Assembly (NCBI RefSeq): GCF_047948215.1
Contig: NC_134460.1
Coordinates: 126,712,324-126,776,323 of the forward strand
DNA from: Lycorma delicatula
Taxonomy: Eukaryota > Arthropoda > Insecta > Hemiptera > Fulgoridae
Direction of reading: 5' to 3'
Length of the DNA stretch: 64,000 bases
The position numbers and the translations under genes were made by a program. This document shows, piece by piece, positions 23,970-37,248 of the stretch. Every line of letters starts with the position of its first letter. Position 1 is the stretch's first letter. The notes under the pieces were generated by a model. It was not told where the DNA came from, made no database searches, and was given only the letters and a program-made list of their open reading frames with translations.

Positions 23970-24585
23970 TTATATTAGAATAACTCTTGTGACGTAATAC
24001 AACTGAATTTTTTAAAATTATTTTACATTTTTTTGTATGTAAGTAGCTGCAAAACAAAGTTATAAAGTAAACTATAACAGTTGAATAGTAAAAATATATG
24101 TCTTTACGTACATCTATTGAATATTGCAGGTTACTTACCAGTAAACGAATTTTTATAATAAAAGCAAAAATTTTATAAAATTTTCCATAAGATCATAGGA
24201 CCGACAACCAAGTTTATAAATTGGTTTACTTTAATTCGAATTCAATGCTATAATTTATATTTAAATTTATTTTTAACTTTAACAGGAAATTGTATCCTGC
24301 TCTAAATGAAATATCTACATAAATTATTTGCACTATGTTTTAAGTCAATAATTGAAATATCTTAAATCAATAATATTACATATTTGATAATCCTATGAAG
24401 CCTTCAAGAAATCACAATGCACGACATTAATTCACTATTAATCATTCTTGATGTTATTTAAATTTTTAATAAAAATCAGTAAATTAACACAGTTAAGACT
24501 GCATTACCGTTCCGATTGGTTATTAAAATTTCTTTTTTTTTTAAATAATCAGCTCAAAAATTGCCGCAATCGTCTCTGAATAAAA
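23970..24585. other. AT-rich non-coding stretch
   Basis: Nothing recognised. Confidence 0.6.
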
Positions 24586-24588
24586 TTG

Positions 24589-25090
24589 TTTTTTTTTTAA
24601 CTCTGCCTCCCGGGACTAAACCCCCCAATTAAGCATGAATACGGTTCCTGGAGGTGCCTTCGCCTCTAGCCGCCAGATGAGGGAAACGCCAAGCCCAGCT
24701 GTGCCATTCCTGGCCTTCATCACCCAGCAACTGGGACTCGGTCCTTTGAGCTTCGCTTCTAACGGGGACACCCTCGAAGGGACGGCCCCGCCGGGTCTCA
24801 GTCTTTTAGCTTAGGGGCTCTAGAGTCCCCACACTTCATCTCCGACACCCACTCGTGCAAGCACGGGCGAACGGCAGCTCCGTTCGAAGTTGTCTTTCAC
24901 CCCCTCGCTTCCCGATATTTCATTTGAAGTATTCCCGATACAAAACCCGTCACAGTGTCGAAGTCCACCGGACTGCGTAAAATCGTTCCAACGATGGTCC
25001 CTACCTCAAGATGCCCAGTTGCTTAGTTAGCAGCGGTAAAGTAATTACCGATTTATGACTTAACGGGTATACGCTAAATCTCTTCCGTTT
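24589..25090 (-). mobile_element. GC-rich 3' end of a non-LTR retrotransposon (probable)
   Basis: A sharp GC-rich island in AT-rich surroundings. On the minus strand it ends gggactaa... reversed as tttagtcccgggaggcagag, followed by TT and a run of ten A (24598 to 24589), i.e. a poly(A) tail at the element's 3' end. The body contains stops in all frames, so it is probably 3' UTR with a decayed C-terminus. The high GC, one-sided poly(A) and abrupt edges are typical of truncated LINE insertions. I cannot name the clade. Confidence 0.5.
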
Positions 25091-27940
25091 TTTTCTGAAA
25101 AATTAATCTGATTTTGCTGTAAATTGAATTTTTTAATTTATGTAATACCGAATTATTTTGATCGCCTAATTACACTGGTCCTAAACTAATCTAAAACATG
25201 CTTAGAAAAAAACATTTTGTTGTCATAGAGAATTAGTATTAGAACCTATTGTGCGTAAATAACGTTATAATAAAACATCATAATAGTGAAGTTAGTCTAT
25301 TTATTGTAAAATAACTACAATTACAATAAAACTTCCGTCTGATTGTCCCCTATTTATTTAACAGTTACCCACCCATCCATTCTTTTGTTATTCCACTCCT
25401 CCGAATGCCTCATTCTGCTCGGTTGCCGTGAGAATTGTATGAGAAGGATGAAACCTTTTAATTAATGATTTAACGGAAACTCTTAATCAAATTTCATTTT
25501 TCATAACAACATCCCTCTTATAAATTGATTCATCACTCACTCTTTTTTATTACTTTTTCTTTTTTTCTGATATTAGCATCCATAAACACGTACGTGCGAA
25601 TCCGTGCAACTTCTAATCGAGTAATATATAAATTTAAGATATCTTGTGTGTTTTCTGCTAAAAAAACGGTTTAAATTTACATAGTCTTATTTATTAATGT
25701 ATATATTTATTAATGTAGTTAGTCACAGTTCCTGTTAATATCATTTATATATGCTACCTAAAAAAAAATAAATGATAAAGTCAATGAAAAGTTTAGTAAG
25801 ACTTCTGCGAACGAACATTCTAATTTTTATTATTACTGGTCTCTCAATTATTAATTCAATTCTAATAAAGTTATCTCTAAATTTTACTTACGCTACATGC
25901 ACAAAGTTAATATTATTTATCTTGTGTTTTGGAGGTTTTATTTTTTTTTTAGTTATTAAAAAAATAGTTTTTCCGCCGTTTGGGGTCTTAGAGTTGATTT
26001 ACAAAATTGATATTTATATACTGAAGTAAACATTATATTTTTGCGTTTGAACCAACTTGATAGCAAACACTGATATTGCGTAATGATTTTTACAAAATGT
26101 TAACTTCGGTGACCATTTTGAGATGAACCCGACGCCCGATCGCGACCATTAGCAAATTTTTGTAATTCTCTATCGATGCTTAATCTGAATCCAAATTCAA
26201 AATCCGAGACAAAAAGTGTTCACACACATACATATTCAATTTAATAACGAACTTGTTCGTTGTAAAGTAGTCGCTTATATCTAAAATAAGCGACTACTTC
26301 AAACTAGAAAGTAGAATTGTTTTTGCGTAACAATGCATAATATGAAAAATAGCCTTCTGTTATAATTTTTAATAGAATACCAAGTCATTTAGAAGATTTT
26401 CCCAACAATTTAAAATTTTATTTTAAATTAAACACTTATCTTATATTACAAAACCATTATTAATATATTGATAAATTTTTAAATTGCACTAAGTTTATGT
26501 TTTAGTTAGTATTTTTTTTTTTTTTTTTTTTATTTATTTAGTATCTTCATATATCAGCCATTAATTTTTAAGGTTCTAGCTTCGAATCTTGATCATGTAT
26601 GACATTTTTCATTTGTACATAATTTCCATTTCATGTTTCCACGCTGAAATTTCGAGGATGTTGTAAATCTAATCAAAAACAAAAAAAAAGTTAGAACCTA
26701 ATTAATTATCGATCAGTAATCTACGCTACAAGTAGACTAATTAAAACCCTAACATACTTCTGACAATTTTAAGTATATTAGTAAACAATCGCATTTTCTA
26801 CTTTAATTATTCAGTAATATTTAAAGGAATTTAAACATAAATTTCCGATCAGTATTTTTTTTATTATTAAAAAAATAGGTAGTTTTTAAAATTATTTTTT
26901 TTTTTTAAATTACGTTGATCTGTATTTAAGAAAAATGGCTGTTAAGAAACTTGCATTTTTACGTACTGTTCAGCTGCTTTTTATGAAAATAAGTAAAAAT
27001 ATATATGAACTCTTAAATTACTCCTATCAAAGTTAGAAACACAATGGGTTAATGGAGTTATAAGTGTACAATTTTGTTATATGTATTTATATATTTAAAA
27101 GAACATGTCCTGAGTGACTGACTGTTTTATCAACGCCCAGTAAAACTAGTGAAGATAAATTGAAGAAAATCACTATGCATGTGCACCATAAGTGCTCTTA
27201 AGTGCACCATAAGAAAGGATTTTTTGAAAATCTGAGTTTAAATGGTTAAACTGGATTTTTAAGTTTTTTTTAAACCTGACCCCTTTTTTAATTTCTCGTT
27301 AGCAAACGAAAAAGTCAACCTGGTTTTTAGTGCATATAATTTAAAAACTAATTTCTAGATTTTCGTAATTAACGTTAAAAGTGACAAAAAAGGTAAAAAA
27401 ATTTGAACACTGATTGCAATTTTTCCTATTTCCGACTATACTAAACGAGAGATTCACTAGTTTTGGAATTTATAAATACCTTTCAGATAAACATCTAAAA
27501 ACCATTTTCAGGTTTTTTTTTAATTTCTATTTTTTAACGGATGCTACGGTGTATGGCACGTCGGCTCAACTAACACAACCTCTGTTAATGTATGTACGAT
27601 GAAACTGGCTGCATCTGTCTCCGGTTACTAGACTAAAAAAAACATAAAATAAAATTAATTAAAAAAAAAAGAAATTAAGTACGGTCACTTCCTAGTGATG
27701 ATTTTTCGGGTAACGATAAGAACCGGGCAAAATACATTTCTACCCGGGTTACCAGTTGCAAAAAATGTCTTTAAGATGGAAGCCGACTGTTTTGAAACCA
27801 AAATTCTTAGATCACTCAAAATTAAGGCCTGTACTGACCAGACTCTTGCTCTGAAGAAATTACAATACACTGATATTTTTATAAATAGAACAGGGATTAA
27901 TTTTTATTTATTATTCTCTCAAGCATGAGTTTAATGAACA
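25090..27940. other. AT-rich stretch with one perfect hairpin
   Basis: No gene. A perfect 14-bp hairpin lies at 26265-26299 (aagtagtcgcttat, 7-nt loop, ataagcgactactt). A hydrophobic 85-residue frame at 25772-26029 has no recognisable motif and AT-driven composition. At 27685-27928 open frames on both strands overlap without known motifs. Confidence 0.5.
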
Positions 27941-27942
27941 CA

Positions 27943-28110
27943 GGGGGTTCAAGAGGTAGAGCTCCTGGCTAGCTGGGAAGGCGTGTGAAGCGAGCCCTGA
28001 CGGGATAAACATCACTTGACCGCGACGAGAAACGCAAGTAATCACACAGCGCGGGCGCTCTAGTATACACTAGAATTTCCGGTCGCGGCTTTGCTCGCAA
28101 AATACATAAT
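27943..28110. repeat. unclassified GC-rich island
   Basis: A 170-bp segment much richer in G and C than its flanks, containing ggggttcaagaggtagagc, gggaaggcgtgtgaagcgag, gcgcgggcgctctag and a near-palindrome tctagtatacactaga, and ending ggtcgcggctttgctcgc. It has no open frame of note and no second copy in the window. It may be part of a mobile element whose other copies lie elsewhere; I cannot assign it. Confidence 0.4.
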
Positions 28111-28848
28111 CAGAATTTGAACATGAATACAAAAATTAATTCCTCAACGCCAAGCTTTTTTGATGTACAAAAAAAGAGTAATGATTAAAAAAAAAAATAT
28201 TTTTTTTTAACTTAAAGGAGACAAGAGAATTATTTTCATGTTTACAGAATACTTAGTATTAAAAGAAGGACCTATTAACCTTTGATTTTTATCTTTAATA
28301 AATTTTCAAACGATCTAAAGTTCTTATATCCTATCGTTTTCTATTCATTAATATTTTACGTTAGAAAGCTTCTATAATCAAGGTTATAAACGGTTTTCCT
28401 TGATCCTTTGAGGCTAATCCTAAGAAAAATTTCTTTTTCATCCGTTGAGTAGTATACTTACTACCTTCCTAATGTATTCTGTATGATATAAAGTACATAA
28501 TTGTATTCTAAATTAAATAAAGTATTTTTTATTTTATTTTACGACTATTTACTATTACTTAGAACCAAAGATTTTTTCTTTAAAAAATGTTTCCTTTATT
28601 AGAAAAAGGAAATAATTATAAATGTGATTCTTTCAAGAAATCATCGTTTCGCTAAATGAAAATTCATATCGCTTCAGCTTGATATTATTTACATTATTTT
28701 GAAAGGATTAGTGGAGAATGGTTATTTTATTTTTTATTGATATATTATTATTTTATATATTTTGATTGGTGTTGAAAATAGTTTTAATAACATTCCAGCA
28801 CGAAATTTTCTATTTGGTCTCTCCTATTGTTAGGCTTTTACAAACAGT

Positions 28849-28879
<31 letters not shown>

Positions 28880-31800
28880 TGTGTGTGTGTGTGTCTGTGT
28901 GTTAAAATATTTTAACGTTTCTTTTATAAACTGTATGACCTTAAAACCTTCATGAGAGAACTAAAATAAATTAAATTACCTAGAATTTTTTTAAATCAGA
29001 AGCATGTTAGGTAAATAATTGATTTATCATTTTGCTTTGAAATAGGTTGTGTTAAATTGGAGGAAATTATAATGTAATGTTTAAAATTTATTTTCTCTGC
29101 ACGCTTTAAAAGTTTCATTAGAATATACCTGGTTTTAATAATTGTCATAAAATTTACGTGAAAATTTATATTCAAAATTGATCTAATTTTAAATGTAATT
29201 TACGTTATAGTGTTATTTAATATCGGAATCTAATCCGTTAATATTTAGCTGCCTTTACATTATCAACTCTAATTAATACCAATACTTTAGAAATTAATTT
29301 CTCAAACAAGAAAGAAGATATAAATTATGAAATAACACCCTTATGAAAACTCTACACTATAGTATATCTTTTTTAGAAATTATATCAATGCCTGTACTGA
29401 AATAGAATTAATTATTTCATTCCTAATAGATTGAATTTATAAAAGCGATCTTTTATTTCAGAAACAATCCTGAATTGTTTATTTGAAATGTTTATATTGA
29501 ATCAATTTAAATTATCTTTTCATGTAGAGTTTATAGATTTATTAAAAATAATGATTTCACCTTCGACTTTGATTAACCTTTACGTTATTTTAGGTCAGAA
29601 TTGAATAATTCAAGTTAAACTAGTTGTAAAAGCATTTGGCCCTTCAGAAGTTGAATAATACTCCTACTCTTATGATTTCAATGAATCGTTCTGTCTTTCT
29701 TTCATGTATATCTGTTAATGTATTTAATATATACATTACTCATGTATAGAAATAACTACATTTGACAATGAAATAACAAATCTGGTTATTTTATGACATC
29801 TATAAGATATTACACACGTTATTTTGATTAGAACCCTAATTACTTTCATTGAAGAACAGAAGCAAACGAAAATATATTTTCATAGGAGATCTATAAAATT
29901 GTGATGAACTGTTATTAAATTTTAATGTCGTTTTAGTAGTGTTTATATAAAAGATATAATATTATATATTTCATCGAAATCGGGCGTTGATGTATCACGC
30001 AACGTACGACAGGTTTTAAGTTTTGTACTTATGTTTTTGAAACAGTTAATTTCACTTGATTTATTTATTCTGTTTTAGCTTTACGTATATTCTAAATTTA
30101 ATTAAATGAGGTATGTTATAACTCATATTACTACTAAATTTATAAAGTACTGTATGGAGATTAATGTTATAGATAATTTTAAATAAATTTAAATTAAATC
30201 ACTGGAAACTCTTCAAAGAAAATAATCCAAGGTGTTTCTAAAAACAAAGTAAGAAAGAAAAATTACCGCATTATGTTAATGAAGTTAAGGATAATATAAT
30301 CCATAATAACTGATTTATTAAATAACTTAAACATTTTTTTTCATGATTATTTCTCATAAATGATATTAATTTTAAACTTTCATAATAATTTTTATTTTAA
30401 AAATTTAATAATAAGTTGTTACGAAAATAATTAAAATGTATGTAACCGAAGTCCGTTTTATTTTATACTACATATTATTAGTTTCAAAAAATGTTTCTTT
30501 TCAGGCTTGTAGCTAAATATAGTAAATCGTATTATACGGTATTATGTTGTACATTTTTAAATGATTCACCATAATCACTCAAAAGGGATACTGAGTAAAT
30601 GCAGTTTTGAAAAAAATGGCTGATAGTAGTTGCCGTATTAACAAGATAGATATGCAGTGAGTCTCATGTAATTGACATGAATCTTTTGATATCTGATACT
30701 TAAAACCTGGTGCGGCTGTTCTCTAGAGTTTAAGGTAGTCAGATAGAAAGATAAATTTGAAATAATTTATCATTCGGTAATTATTGTTAAATATTAAGGA
30801 AAATTACACAGAGTATCTGTAGTTTATATAACTTTGATTTAATTTTTGAGTTAAAAATGTAATTTTTGTTTTTAGAGGTTTAAATTGTGTCATTAAGTGA
30901 AATAATTTTCAGTGAAAATAATTTCACAACTATATTTTAATAGTTCTATTTTATAAGTTTTGATTTAAAAAAATTTTCAATTGTGATCTAAATTTAAACC
31001 CATATTTTAAAACATAAAAACCGTTATTCAAGTGCAATGATTCCATGGCTTTTCATGAAAACTAATCTAATTTCATCTCTAATATTATGAAAAATTGTTG
31101 ATTGGTTTTATAATACGAATGCTAAAATCTCAAAACTCACTAGACTAATATAAAACACAAATTTCTGTCCTAGAAAAATTTAAATAATAATTGGGATACA
31201 AATTTATGGGAGCATACACGCAAATATAAATGTAAATTAAACTTTGTAACGTAATAAAACAGCAATGTAATGGAAAAAGTGCTCCAGACCTAGTAGCCGT
31301 ATTTATTTTATTGACACTTAACTAGATAGATGGTGATATTTTATAAAGAGTGGTACAGTCGCTTTCAATGCATGTATACGATCACCTTATGTTGTATATT
31401 ATTATTGCTTACTGAAGACCACCAATTTCTTTACAATAAATAAAATATTTGCTTATTATGAAGGGTTGATTTATATGCTATATTTTATATTTTTACTTTG
31501 CTAATTTCATGATTAACAGTTGCAAGTAGCTGTTATTATTTTATAACCGAACGATTTTAAAACAATAAGGTAATAAAATATGGATGTTTAAAAAAATAAG
31601 TAAATCAAATTATACGTAGTGTTTCTGAGAATAACAATAAATACCGCTTACAAATAATCAGAAATGGCGGGATAAATTGTAATACATCAGAAATATTTTT
31701 TGTATTTTATTTATTATCAACAGATATTGACACTACTATCACAGATTTATATAAACAAGATTAGCTTCCATAACACCCAATTTTCCAGTTACTTTGACAC

Positions 31801-33225
31801 CTAGTACATTCCCACATTCATTTGCTTCGATCTATACAAAATTTGTCTACTATAGATTTCATTCAGTAGTTTTATTACCGTTATAATTTGTCTTATGTTT
31901 ACTGTTGTACAGCATTTCAAGTTCTACTTATTCTTATATAATTTCTGTATTCTGTTTATTTTTCTAGATTATAAAAAATAAAACCGTTATTAGTTTTGTA
32001 TAACATTGATTGATTTATTGTCAATTCAATCTCTGTTTACCTAGTTTAGAAAAACATTAATTTAAAATAATTAATTATTAATACATACAAAAAACAATTT
32101 ATATTTTATTATTTACTGTTAACAAACATAATTGTTTTGTATAGCCATATATATGATTATTCTTTCAAAGATCACAATAATAAATCAAAAGGAAAACTGG
32201 ATGCTCTTTGTAACTTAAAATTCTGTTAGTGTAAATATTACTGCATATAATGTAAGAGTAATCAATAAAAGTGAAAGTAAGGTAAAAATGAAAGTTAGTT
32301 AATATATGAAAAAGGCTGACGTCAGCTGAGTGGAAAGATAATAAAAGTTATAATCTTTTTTGGAAAGATACAGTCACGAAAACTTAGCTAATTTAGGTTT
32401 ATCAAAATTAATCCAAAATATTTATGCTATTTAACCTCTGTGTTCATATGATAAATAATTCGATGAAATTTTTGAATAAATATATAAATGTAATATAATA
32501 TTATGATTTTAACGAATAATTTATATTTAACCAATTTACTCTTTTAAAAACTATGGCTACTGGTTTAATCCTAGATATTTCGTATCAAAGAGAAACATTT
32601 TTTTAATATTGAGTTCGAAAATTTATTGAATATTGAAATACATCGTATAAATTTAGATTAAGATATTTTTTAACTATTTAATTCGTCAAATAACCTTGAA
32701 GTATTACATTCAAGTATAATTTTAGTTTGTTAAACATGAGAAACTAGACGGGAATATTAGCCTGAAACATTCCGGATGAAGAAGGTGAAGGAATCAACTC
32801 GTAATGAAGTGTATCTTCATTTCTCTTCGAAGGTTAAAATTTAATGAACACAATGTGTAACTTGGATGATGAACAGTTCATCTAAGTTCTTAGCTATTAT
32901 ATCAGCCCTTTTTTGTATTCTGAGAATACTACATGATTTAGAAATTTGCAGAAAATTACAGGTATTGGGACTCCTTAGAATAGAAAAAATGCTTGAGTAT
33001 CTGCAATTAATGGATATGTAGTGAATATGTCAAATAGTGCTTGAGGAGCACATGCTAAATCATAGTACACCAGAATATGACAGAATCCGTATGCAATTTG
33101 ATGAGTACCAAAACTTTCATACATCTCAGTAGTATGTTTACGTCATTGGTGAAACACGCCAATCATGTTAACACTGTGTATGATCACAAAAGAATAACTA
33201 ATGAAATTCATCTGCTAATAATTGT
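28111..33225. other. AT-rich non-coding stretch
   Basis: The longest featureless part of the window. I see no reading frame with a known motif, no SINE and no LINE tail. The only ordered feature is the microsatellite at 28849. A more mixed patch at 32745-33180 has no motif that I recognise. Confidence 0.6.
28849..28902. repeat. compound (TA)n(GT)n microsatellite
   Basis: A ta run to 28877, then a gt run interrupted once by gtct. Confidence 0.95.
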
Positions 33226-33230
33226 ACTTA

Positions 33231-33297
33231 AAAAAATCTGATGTGGGCATCACATGACTTCCTTGTACGTGAATTAAATCACATATACACATTTTTT
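33231..33297 (-). repeat. dispersed repeat family R, 3'-end fragment (copy 5)
   Basis: On the minus strand it reads aaaaaatgtgtatatgtgat, then taattc, then acgtacaaggaagtcatg and a short run after atcagatttttt. This is the terminal part of family R seen at 11655-11695 and 22870-22924. It lies about 300 bp before copy 3, in opposite orientation. Confidence 0.65.
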
Positions 33298-33613
33298 GCT
33301 GCACTTCATTTGAACTTATTTCATTTGAAAGAGAGATATGATTCTCCAATTTTTTAACAAAGTGGACAGTTACACAATTGCTGAAATATTAGTTTTTATT
33401 AACACCAAATATTTATACAATTATTAATTCAACAATCTTACATGAAATATTAGAGTAAAAGTTCCTTTATCATTCGTATTACTAGTTCAGTATTATTCGT
33501 ATCTTCGTGAGTTGCTGATTAACAAACATTTCAAATTTCTGGTGTGTCGTATAAATAAAAGTTATTAATTAAACTCCTGTATACTGGTATTCTCTACTAT
33601 GCCAGTATATAAT

Positions 33614-34259
33614 AAGGAAGTATTGTGATCGCGAAAAATTTCGGTTTTCAGATTTCAACGAAATATTCATTTTGGCCATCGCTGAATTTATCTTCACTAG
33701 TTTCGGCGTGACGTCTGTACGTACTTATGTACGTATCTCGCATAACTCAAAAACGATTAGCCGTAGTTGTTGAAATTTTGGACTGTTGTAACATCTAGTT
33801 GTGCACCTCCCCTTTTGAATGCAATAGACTGAAACAAAAGTGTCAAAAAAAGCCGAAAATCCAAAAACAAATAAATAAATTTTGTACTTCTTAACTTCCA
33901 TAATAAGCTGTCATTGAGAGCGTTTCAACGACATATCATAAGTGATACTTATTTTTATTGGTTCCAGAGTTATAGCCAAATGAAATTTTAATTAATTAAA
34001 TATTTGGATCTATAAAAAGGCACGTCGGTTCGATCTCCTTCAACTTTTCATCTTTTTTATTTTTTTTAATCTATTTTTTAACATATTTAAAAAAATTAAA
34101 TATATTGATTTATTAATAATTAGTAACACGTGATTGTAAAAAAACGTTTTACAATAAATAATTATTATTCAATAATAAAAATTATGAGAAAAAATCAGAA
34201 GTTATTAGTAAAATAAAATCTTATGTACTTGTAAAAATGTGCATCTGTAACTTAATAGG
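33614..34259 (+). repeat. dispersed repeat family R, copy 3
   Basis: Starts aaggaagtattgtgatcgcg, then gcgaaaaatttcggttttc, ctagtttcggcgtgacgtc, gattagccgtagttgttg, ggttccagagttatagcc and atatttggatcta, and stops at cttaataggg without the gcgtacaaggaagt terminus, so it is truncated at the 3' end. Confidence 0.8.
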
Positions 34260-34262
34260 GAT

Positions 34263-34805
34263 TATTACATACGTGTATATGTAATAGATTTGGTAAAACA
34301 TAGTATTATTTAATATTAAATGAAAATAATAATTTAGAATCGTATTATTTTTGGATTTTCTAGTTTAATACATGTTTAATATTATTTAATTATTCTGGAA
34401 TTTCTTTTTAATTTTATCTACATTAAAGTTAACTACAGAGTGACTGAAAAATAGATTCTCACAAGAACAACATATACACTTAGGCATACATGCCCGATCT
34501 TTAATAAATTACAAAAAAATTTTTCTTTTAGTTCATTCTGATATTGTCAGACAATATTCTCCGTAAGTCGGAGTTGATAATCATATTGTTGATTTGTTTT
34601 TTGTTACCAGTCATTTAATCGCTCTTTGGTTTAATATAATTTATTTTTTCCTTGGTCTTAAAGTTTTTTCCTTTATATTTATCTTTTCTTAATCTTTTTA
34701 TTCGTTCTTTGCTTTAACATATTCTTATACGTAAAATGATGTTAAAAGTTAATTATTTACAGTTAATGTATACCGATTGTAATAATGTTAATTGTATAAA
34801 TAAAG
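34263..34805. other. AT-rich non-coding stretch
   Basis: Nothing recognised between R copies 3 and 4. Confidence 0.5.
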
Positions 34806-34810
34806 TTCAT

Positions 34811-35010
34811 ATTTGATTTATTAATAATTATTAACCTCTGACTGTAAAAACATTTTTACGATAAATTAGAATCCAATAATAAGAAAAAAAAAACAGAAGT
34901 TATTAATAAAATTAAATTTTATGTACTTTTAATTTTATTAAATTTGTATATGTAATTTAATAATCGTACCAGGAAGTTATGTGGTGTCGTCTACATCAAT
35001 TCTTTTTTTT
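34811..35010 (+). repeat. dispersed repeat family R, 3' fragment (copy 4)
   Basis: Contains ttattaacctctgactgtaa, cagaagttattaataaaatt and the terminus cgtaccaggaagttatgtgg with a T-run, matching the distal third of copies 1 and 2. Confidence 0.7.
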
Positions 35011-35950
35011 TTTTATAACACGTCTATGCGGTTGATAAGTTTATGTTGGATCCTACCTCAAACTTTGTAAATTTATGTTTTTTGTGGCAATTAAATTTAA
35101 TTTCATTTGTTTTTGGTTGTTTTTAGGTAGAACTCTCAAAAGGATGGGTTAAAAATGCGTATTTTTATTTTTGTTGAGATTGCGGTAATAGTTTAAAATT
35201 AGATTAGTTGGATTATTCTGATTTAGTTTCATTCTATTTGAAGTTGTAAATTTTATATGTAATATATATATTATGCTCGTATATATTTAATAGTAAAGAC
35301 TTTTTCTACACTTTTAACAGACAGAATGTACAAACATTTTAAAATAAATGTTTCTACCATTTTAGTTAACTTTTATTTATTGTAGTAATATTTTATAATG
35401 TTTTTCCTGTACGGGAATATCTTACTCAATATAAAATACACAAATCTGTCTAGTCTGTTTCAATTGTTAACCACCATGTAGGGTTTTAATTTTTAATTTT
35501 TTTGTTATTATTTTTACTTTATTTATTCGTTCCAATATATTTGCCATATATGATGAATATTGTGCTGTTGCTATTAATTTATACTTGTTAATCTATTAAT
35601 TAAGCATATACTGACAATTAAAATTGTCTCTGATTTTATCTCTATGTAAAATAATAATTATTAAATTAATAATTAATAATTATTATTAAATTTATTAATA
35701 ATAATTAATAAATTACAAGTATCTTTTATTTCTCCCGTCTCTCGGAACTAATTATTCAATTTCAAACAGCTTAGATCAGTTTGGTTTTAAACGTTCGATA
35801 ATCGCTATTCTTAACCCTTTTTTTATTTTTAACAAAATAATTTTTTTTATCTTTAATCTTTATTTTTTTTTTAGGGATGTGTAATTCACTATATAAACGC
35901 AAATCTTATGTGATATTTTGGTTTGAAAATGTTTCAGCGTATAAAAATAC

Positions 35951-36026
35951 AATCATAAGAGGGATTCGAATACAGAATCTCTGAATATAAGGATGTGATG
36001 CTAATATACTGTGCCGTGGAGATAGG
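35951..36026 (-). repeat. degenerate tRNA-like SINE head, family S2 (weak)
   Basis: On the minus strand, ctccacggcacagtatatta followed by a B-box-like gtattcgaatccctc keeps the spacing of the S2 head, but the sequence is much diverged. No tail is visible. Confidence 0.4.
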
Positions 36027-37151
36027 TTTTCTTTTAAATTAGGGATTTTTTATGTTTCTATTTAATACATATTTTGAATTGTTTTGTTTTTTTTAGAATA
36101 TAATTAAAGCTAAATTTTACTTGCAGCTGTACTTAGTTACAATTCACTGGAGTTGTAATTTTAACCAAAGCTAAAGCTTTTATAAGGTAAGTCTTTGTTA
36201 ACGACCGGGTATGTTTTCGATCCAATTTCTCTCAATTTTAAATTGGTTTATTTAATCAGATTATACGAGATATAGCTTGTTTAAACTTAGTGGTTTAATT
36301 AATTTAATCTAATTAAGGTTTTTGTTAAAATTAGCATGAATTTTATAATATTATTTTTATTATCAGTTATTTAGTAGAGCTTCTTTCCAATTTTATGATC
36401 TATTTTTATTTAAAAATGCCTTTTATCATATTTAAAATTTTTAATTAAAAAAAGGCTTTTCTTTATTTGAATTGAATCACAATTAAAATTTTTGTAATAT
36501 TTTCTAGATGTTACTTAAAATTCATAATCGTGTATAGATAAAGTCTTGCTATATAACGCTGTTGGCATATTAACTTTTTTTTTTTTTTTTTTACAAATCA
36601 AGCAAATGAATATAATTGGGGTTGTTTTAAATCCAATCTCGAAATATTCAAACTGATTTCATATGAATAGTGCCGTAATAGCTATTATGGCTCTGTGAAT
36701 CACAAGCAACTCCCAAAAAAATGCTTACTAAGCCTTATTAGAAAAAGTTAAGAGGGAAGCGATTTCCGTAAGACGTACAGTAAACCTATGTATTCTAAAT
36801 GAAAGTCAAAAGCTCACTTCTGTGGGAAGTAATTCATCTTATCCATTCAAGATTGGAAGGGATTTTATTATATTTAATATAAATAAACTCCTTTATTGTG
36901 TGATTTTTTTTTTAAATAATTAAATTTTTGTAATATTACGATAAATGTAAAATTTAATTAATTTTACTTATGAGGTGGTTAGTCATGGTGGATATAATTC
37001 CCTATATTTAAACCCCAAATATGTATATACACAAAACACGTACTTGTTTTTTTATTATTTTTTAATTACAGGGAATATTTAAAGAACCTAACGATTTCAT
37101 CAGTTTTCCTGTTTTGTAATTACCAATCTTAAAAAATAATCCTAAAAATGA

Positions 37152-37152
<1 letters not shown>

Positions 37153-37184
<32 letters not shown>
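37153..37184. repeat. (TA)n microsatellite
   Basis: About 15 ta units immediately before the mariner-like element's left flank. Confidence 0.95.
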
Positions 37185-37187
<3 letters not shown>

Positions 37188-37248
37188 TAGCCGGTCATTT
37201 TACAGATAGTGATTAAACAAAGAAGAATTAATCATTTTACTTCATTAA

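Larger units (their letters stand above)
35015..37245. other. AT-rich non-coding stretch
   Basis: No gene. Includes a self-complementary A/T tract at 35645-35715, the weak S2-like SINE head at 35951 and a (TA)n run at 37153-37184, listed separately. Confidence 0.55.

Noticed and set aside
25772..26029. 85-residue hydrophobic frame as a membrane protein
   Set aside because: Composition is what AT-rich DNA gives by chance (Ile, Leu, Phe, Lys); no motif and no gene context.
11051..34259. Segmental tandem array of about 11.3 kb units
   Set aside because: Spacing of family R is nearly regular, but the sequences between copies (Harbinger, LINE, mariner relics) do not repeat.
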